Below, piece by piece: positions 6,529 through 10,489 of a stretch of 10,489 nucleotides of DNA. This DNA is from JBGTKH01 sp041744735 (lineage in GTDB: Bacteria > Planctomycetota > Planctomycetia > Pirellulales > Pirellulaceae), in the NCBI GenBank assembly GCA_041744735.1, contig JBGTKH010000244.1, positions 1 through 10,489 of the forward strand, written 5' to 3'. Under the pieces are notes generated by a model that was not told the origin of the DNA, made no database searches, and was given only the letters and a program-made list of their open reading frames with translations. Position 1 is the stretch's first letter, and each line of letters begins with the position of its first letter. Position numbers and translations under genes: made by a program.

Positions 6529-6604
6529 GTAGGACGGATTGCCAATCCGTCCGTGATTGTGACAAAGAAAACGTAAGAGCGGACGGATTGGCAATCCGTC
6601 CTAC
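6529..6604. repeat. Paired inverted palindromic repeats (BIME-like element) between nuoB and sufC
   Basis: Left arm 6529-6553 and right arm 6580-6604 are exact reverse complements over 25 bases, separated by 26 bases. Each arm contains its own palindrome: GGACGGATTG / CAATCCGTCC at 6532-6541 / 6543-6552, and again at 6581-6590 / 6592-6601. The layout matches the REP-pair (BIME) architecture of two REP units facing each other. It occupies most of the 101-bp nuoB-sufC gap. It can fold as two small hairpins or one long 25-bp stem, and in RNA could affect read-through or message stability between nuoB and sufC. Confidence 0.9.
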
Positions 6605-6626
6605 GAGAAGAAGAGACGAAGACGAA

Positions 6627-7455
<829 letters not shown>

Positions 7456-7457
<2 letters not shown>

Positions 7458-7461
7458 GGAA
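7456..7461 (+). promoter_or_regulatory. Ribosome binding site of sufB overlapping the sufC stop codon
   Basis: AGGGAA begins within the sufC TAG (7455-7457) and lies six bases before the sufB ATG at 7468. The overlap suggests that translation of the two genes is linked, fitting a complex whose subunits are needed in fixed ratio. Confidence 0.6.
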
Positions 7462-7467
7462 ACAATC

Positions 7468-8883
7468 ATGGCTACTGACATGGCAACATCTCGCATGTCC
7501 GATTCGATCGGCGAGATTAACAAATACGATTTCCGCACCGAGACGGTGGGCGTGTTCAAGGCTCGCAAGGGCATCGACGCCGACATCGTCAGTCAGATCT
7601 CGGAGATGAAAAAGGAGCCGGCGTGGATGCTTGACTTCCGGCTGCGCTCGCTGGAACTGTTCGAGTCGAAGCCGATGCCCAAATGGGGCGGCAACATCGC
7701 CATCGACTTCCAGGACATCTTTTACTATCTCAAGCCGACCGACAAGCAAGGCCATTCCTGGGACGAAGTTCCGCAGGAAATCAAAGACACGTTCGACAAG
7801 CTGGGCATCCCCGAGGCCGAAAAGAAATTCCTGGCCGGCGTGAAGGCCCAGTTTGAAAGCGAAGTGGTCTACGGCTCGCTGAAAGAAGATCTCTCGAAGC
7901 AGGGCGTGATCTTCACCGACACCGATTCGGCCCTCCGCGAGCAACCGGATCTGGTCCGCGAATACCTGGGCACCATCATCCCGCCGGAAGACAATAAGTT
8001 CGCGGCGCTCAATTCCGCCGTGTGGTCGGGCGGTTCGTTCATCTACGTGCCGCCGGGAGTGAAGATCGACTTCCCGCTGCAGGCCTACTTCCGCATCAAC
8101 GCGGAGAACATGGGCCAGTTCGAGCGCACGCTGATTATCGTCGACGAGGGCGCCGAAGTGCACTACGTCGAAGGCTGCACCGCGCCGATGTACACGACCG
8201 AGAGTTTGCATTCGGCGGTCGTCGAGATCATCGTCAAGCGCGGCGCCCGCTGCCGTTACACGACGATTCAGAACTGGGCCAACAACATTTACAACTTGGT
8301 CACCAAGCGGGCCGTCGCATACGCCGACGCTACGATGGAATGGATCGACGGCAACTTGGGCAGCCACCTGACGATGAAGTATCCGTCGGTGTACATGATG
8401 GAACCCGGCGCTCGCGGCGAGATCCTGTCGATCGCGTTTGCCAGCAAGGGCCAGCACCAAGACGCCGGCGCGAAGCTGGTACACTGTGCCCCGAACACCA
8501 CCGGTCGCATCGTCTCGAAGTCAATTTCCAAAAACGGCGGACGCAGCAGTTACCGCGGATTGGTGCGCGTCGAGAAGGGAGCGAAAGGCTCGAAATCGAA
8601 CGTCGTGTGCGACGCTCTGATCCTCGACCCGAAAAGCCGCAGCGACACATATCCCTACATCGAGATCAACGAGCAGGACGTGTCGGTCGGCCACGAAGCC
8701 AGCGTGTCGCGGATCGGCGAAGAGCAATTGTTCTACCTGACTAGCCGCGGGCTGACCGAAGCCGAAGCCAGCACGATGATCGTCAACGGCTTCATCGAGC
8801 CGCTGGTCAAAGAGCTGCCGATGGAATACGCGGTCGAGATGAACCGGCTGATCCAACTGCAAATGGAAGGTTCGGTCGGCTAA
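7468..8883 (+). CDS. sufB: Fe-S cluster assembly scaffold protein SufB
   Basis: Scaffold subunit of SufBCD on which nascent Fe-S clusters form. The 471-residue protein is full length. Hallmarks in order are NKYDFRTE, ALNSAVWSGGSFIYVPPGVK, HYVEGCTAP with C237 (matching the cysteine proposed to accept persulfide sulfur, C254 in E. coli), SHLTMKYPSVYM, SKSISKNGGRSSYRGLV, NVVCDALIL with C381 (matching the cluster-site C405 of E. coli), EINEQDVSVGHEASVSRIGE with H409-E410, and LFYLTSRGLTEAEAS. All key residues appear present. The start is ATG 7468 with AGGGAA six bases upstream. Gene order is sufC, sufB, then a toxin-antitoxin-like pair, then sufD, rather than the E. coli order sufABCDSE. Sulfur donors (SufS with SufU or SufE) are not in the window. 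Confidence 0.97.
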   Translation: MATDMATSRMSDSIGEINKYDFRTETVGVFKARKGIDADIVSQISEMKKEPAWMLDFRLRSLELFESKPMPKWGGNIAIDFQDIFYYLKPTDKQGHSWDEVPQEIKDTFDKLGIPEAEKKFLAGVKAQFESEVVYGSLKEDLSKQGVIFTDTDSALREQPDLVREYLGTIIPPEDNKFAALNSAVWSGGSFIYVPPGVKIDFPLQAYFRINAENMGQFERTLIIVDEGAEVHYVEGCTAPMYTTESLHSAVVEIIVKRGARCRYTTIQNWANNIYNLVTKRAVAYADATMEWIDGNLGSHLTMKYPSVYMMEPGARGEILSIAFASKGQHQDAGAKLVHCAPNTTGRIVSKSISKNGGRSSYRGLVRVEKGAKGSKSNVVCDALILDPKSRSDTYPYIEINEQDVSVGHEASVSRIGEEQLFYLTSRGLTEAEASTMIVNGFIEPLVKELPMEYAVEMNRLIQLQMEGSVG

Positions 8884-8906
8884 GCCAACTAGTGGCGACA
8901 AATACA

Positions 8907-9131
8907 ATGACTGCGACAACATCTGTGGTACACAGCGATCCTGACATTCTCGGCGGTACGCCGGTATTCGTTGGAACCCGTGTGCCAGTCCAAACCTTAC
9001 TCGACTACCTGGAAGCAGGTGATTCCCTCGACGAATTCTTGGACGACTTTCCAAGTGTGACTCGTGAGCAGGCGGTTGCCGCGTTGCAACTTGCCAAGCA
9101 GATGTTGATCGCCCATGCAAATTCTGCTTGA
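8907..9131 (+). CDS. DUF433 protein, probable antitoxin
   Basis: A 74-residue protein dominated by a DUF433 domain: HSDPDILGGTPVFVGTRVPV, then TLLDYLEAGDSLDEFLDDFP, then VTREQAVAALQLAKQML. DUF433 proteins are small helical, HTH-like proteins usually encoded just before PIN-like DUF5615 proteins and are regarded as antitoxins of such pairs. The next gene is exactly such a partner, overlapping by 17 bp. I chose the ATG at 8907; a GTG at 8892 would add MATNT. Neither has a clear Shine-Dalgarno site, so translation may be coupled to sufB, whose stop lies 23 bp upstream. It would act in the cytoplasm, binding the toxin and perhaps its own promoter. The domain call is firm; antitoxin activity is inferred from family and context. 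Confidence 0.85.
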   Translation: MTATTSVVHSDPDILGGTPVFVGTRVPVQTLLDYLEAGDSLDEFLDDFPSVTREQAVAALQLAKQMLIAHANSA

Positions 9132-9438
9132 TGAGTGTGTGCCGCGCAGACTGCGGCGGGAACTCTCCAACCACGATGTCCGAACGGTGCCAGAAATGGG
9201 ATGGTCGGGCAAGAAGAACGGCGAGTTGCTGCGATTGCTCGCCGGCCAAAACTTCGAGGTATTTTTGACGGTTGATCAGAGCATACGTCATCAACAGAAC
9301 CTGAAAGCCGCTGGCATTGCCGTGATCGTACTTATTGCCGTTAGCAATCGAGTCGCTGATTTGCTTCCTCTAATGCCGTCGGTACAATCGGCGCTGCGTT
9401 CGATTAAGCGTGGTCACTTCGTGGAGATTACGGCCTAA
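9115..9438 (+). CDS. DUF5615 PIN-like protein, probable toxin
   Basis: A 107-residue protein of the PIN-like DUF5615 family, thought to be RNases of toxin-antitoxin pairs. The sequence opens MQILLDECVPRRLRRELSNH with acidic D6-E7, continues HDVRTVPEMGWSGKKNGELL (E37), and has FLTVDQSIRHQQN with D54. These acidic positions are where PIN folds place metal ligands. The end, ADLLPLMPSVQSALRSIKRG, also fits the family. No truncation is visible, so the protein looks intact. Its start overlaps the DUF433 gene by 17 bp, tying the two in translation. A sampled stretch here (9241-9300) is about 47% GC against about 67% in nearby sufB stretches (8401-8520), a hint of separate origin. It lies between sufB and sufD. 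Toxicity is inferred, not seen. Confidence 0.83.
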   Translation: MQILLDECVPRRLRRELSNHDVRTVPEMGWSGKKNGELLRLLAGQNFEVFLTVDQSIRHQQNLKAAGIAVIVLIAVSNRVADLLPLMPSVQSALRSIKRGHFVEITA

Positions 9439-9459
9439 CAAGAAGACTGTTAACGATGA

Positions 9460-9525
9460 TTGACTACAAAAGTTTTGAAATTGTCAACTGGCGAAACGAC
9501 CATCGAGGAGATCGCTGAAGAATGA
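9460..9525 (+). CDS. Possible 21-residue leader or remnant ORF overlapping the sufD start
   Basis: A short frame from a TTG at 9460 codes for (M)TTKVLKLSTGETTIEEIAEE and stops at TGA 9523-9525, overlapping the sufD ATG (9522) as ATGA. An ATGA overlap is typical of translationally coupled genes. It might be a leader peptide that carries ribosomes onto sufD, the tail of a gene lost when the toxin-antitoxin pair arrived, or chance. There is no ribosome site and the start is the weak TTG. I do not recognise the peptide. Confidence 0.2.
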   Translation: MTTKVLKLSTGETTIEEIAEE

Positions 9526-10489
9526 GTTCGACGCCTGCGACAACGATCCCGATTGGCTTCACCCAGCAAGCCTTCGATGCGTTCCTGCAATCTCGCCACG
9601 AACCCAATTGGTTAATCGAGCGGCGTCAGGCTGCTTGGGCCGCGTTCTGCGACATGCCTTGGCCCGACCGCCGCAGTGAAGAGTGGATGCGGACGGATAT
9701 CCGCTTGTTCAAGCTGGATAAGTATAGCCTGCCGATTGAAACTCCAGCCAGCGTCGAATTGCCTCCGGCGCTGTTGTCAGCGGGCGTTGAATTGGCCGGG
9801 CAAACGGCGTCGCTGAATAGCCGCCCCGTGCAATCGCATCTCAAGCCGAAGTGGGCCGAGCAGGGCGTGCTCTTCGGCAGCCTCGATGAACTGGTCGCCG
9901 AGCACGGCGATTTGATTGGCCGGCACTTGCTCACTCAAGCCGTCGATCCGCTCTACGACAGATTCGCGGCGCTGCACGCGGCCTGCTGGTCGGGCGGCAG
10001 CCTGTTGTACGTGCCGCGCGGCGTGGTGATCGACGAGCCGCTGCACAGTCTGTCGGCGATGTCCGACGGTGCGGTTGATTTCGGCCACACGCTGGTGATT
10101 TTGGACGAGGGGGCTGAGGCCACGATGCTGACCGAATCGGCCAGCTTTCACGAAACCGATGGCGGTTTTCATTGCGGCGCAGTCGAGATCATTCAGGGGC
10201 CGGGCTCGCACCTGCGTTACGTCACGTTGCAGGAGTGGGGCAAGGGCGTGTGGCACTTCGCTCATCAAAAGGCGCTGGTCGATCGCGACGCGTCGCTGCA
10301 ATGGACGATCGCCGCGATGGGCAGCCGGCTGGCGAAGGTGAATCAGCAAGTGGGGCTGATCGGTCCCGGTGCGAATTCGCAAGTGAACGGCGTGTTGTTC
10401 ACCGAAGACAAGCAGCACATTTCCTACCACACGCTGCAGCATCACGAAGCCCCGAGCTGCCGCAGCGATTTTCTGTACAAGGCGGCGCT
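9522..10489 (+). CDS. sufD: Fe-S cluster assembly protein SufD, N-terminal part (cut by window edge)
   Basis: SufB paralogue that pairs with SufB and SufC in the SufBC2D scaffold and is needed for iron acquisition during cluster assembly. I translated this frame by hand: it is open from the ATG at 9522 to the window edge, giving 322 residues. It shows a helical N-terminal part (QQAFDAFLQSRHEPNWLIER, then RRSEEWMRTD), the shared SufB/SufD motif HAACWSGGSLLYVPRGVVID, TLVILDEGAEATMLTE, QEWGKGVWHFAHQKALVDRD and SQVNGVLFTEDKQHISYHT. The N-terminal part is the SufD kind (R-x-E-x-W-x-x-T-D), and the SufB cysteine motif VEGC is absent, so it is SufD and not a second SufB. GAGGAG lies 11 bases upstream and GAAG nearer. 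It is separated from sufB by the toxin-antitoxin pair. The C-terminal end of the beta-helix is missing. Confidence 0.94.
   Translation, partial: MSSTPATTIPIGFTQQAFDAFLQSRHEPNWLIERRQAAWAAFCDMPWPDRRSEEWMRTDIRLFKLDKYSLPIETPASVELPPALLSAGVELAGQTASLNSRPVQSHLKPKWAEQGVLFGSLDELVAEHGDLIGRHLLTQAVDPLYDRFAALHAACWSGGSLLYVPRGVVIDEPLHSLSAMSDGAVDFGHTLVILDEGAEATMLTESASFHETDGGFHCGAVEIIQGPGSHLRYVTLQEWGKGVWHFAHQKALVDRDASLQWTIAAMGSRLAKVNQQVGLIGPGANSQVNGVLFTEDKQHISYHTLQHHEAPSCRSDFLYKAA

Noticed and set aside
5815..6594. 259-codon open frame on the minus strand opposite nuoB
   Set aside because: It mirrors nuoB exactly, has no family motif, and extends into the repeat element.
6529..6604. The paired repeats as an intrinsic terminator or a CRISPR fragment
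   Set aside because: No U run follows either stem, and there are only two inverted units rather than direct repeats with spacers.
6204..6626. Long upstream extension of the sufC frame, which would give a 417-residue protein
   Set aside because: The first 141 codons run through nuoB in another frame and then through the palindromic repeats. SufC homology begins exactly at the ATG at 6627.
9777..10445. 222-codon open frame on the minus strand near the right edge
   Set aside because: It lies opposite sufD, which is open through the edge and carries clear SufD motifs.

Overview
The window reads as chromosomal housekeeping DNA from a GC-rich environmental bacterium, most likely a member of the Planctomycetota. 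I base this on the futalosine-type menaquinone gene, a SufR-like regulator ahead of sufC-sufB-sufD, an isolated nuoB, and dispersed palindromic repeats built on GGATTG-N-CAATCC, which I recall from planctomycete genomes. The phylum is an inference and no marker gene here settles it. All genes I can support lie on the + strand. There is no rRNA, tRNA, CRISPR array, transposase or phage gene.

Left part (1-2641): the 3' end of mqnE (aminodeoxyfutalosine synthase, menaquinone synthesis), followed after 10 bp by a calcineurin-type metallophosphoesterase, then a DusB-like tRNA-dihydrouridine synthase.

Middle part (2642-4973): a 93-bp gap with two hairpins, one of them a dispersed palindromic repeat. 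It is followed by a neurotransmitter:sodium symporter (NSS) family transporter that is unusually long because two outward-facing loops are enlarged. Just downstream is a 79-residue single-span membrane protein that may be its small subunit.

Right part (4974-10489): a good sigma70-type promoter drives a SufR-like Fe-S regulator. It is followed by nuoB (the N2-cluster subunit of complex I), sufC and sufB, then a small DUF433/DUF5615 toxin-antitoxin-like pair, and sufD, which runs off the right edge. SufB, SufC and SufD form the Fe-S scaffold ATPase complex. SufR presumably adjusts its level to Fe-S status, and NuoB is itself an Fe-S client. Between nuoB and sufC sits a 76-bp element made of two exactly inverted copies of the palindromic repeat.

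I do not see a clearly new defence or biosynthetic system. The points most worth a second look are the nuoB insertion and the toxin-antitoxin pair inside the suf cluster, the paired palindromic repeats with a compensatory change between copies, and the NSS transporter with enlarged loops plus its small membrane partner.
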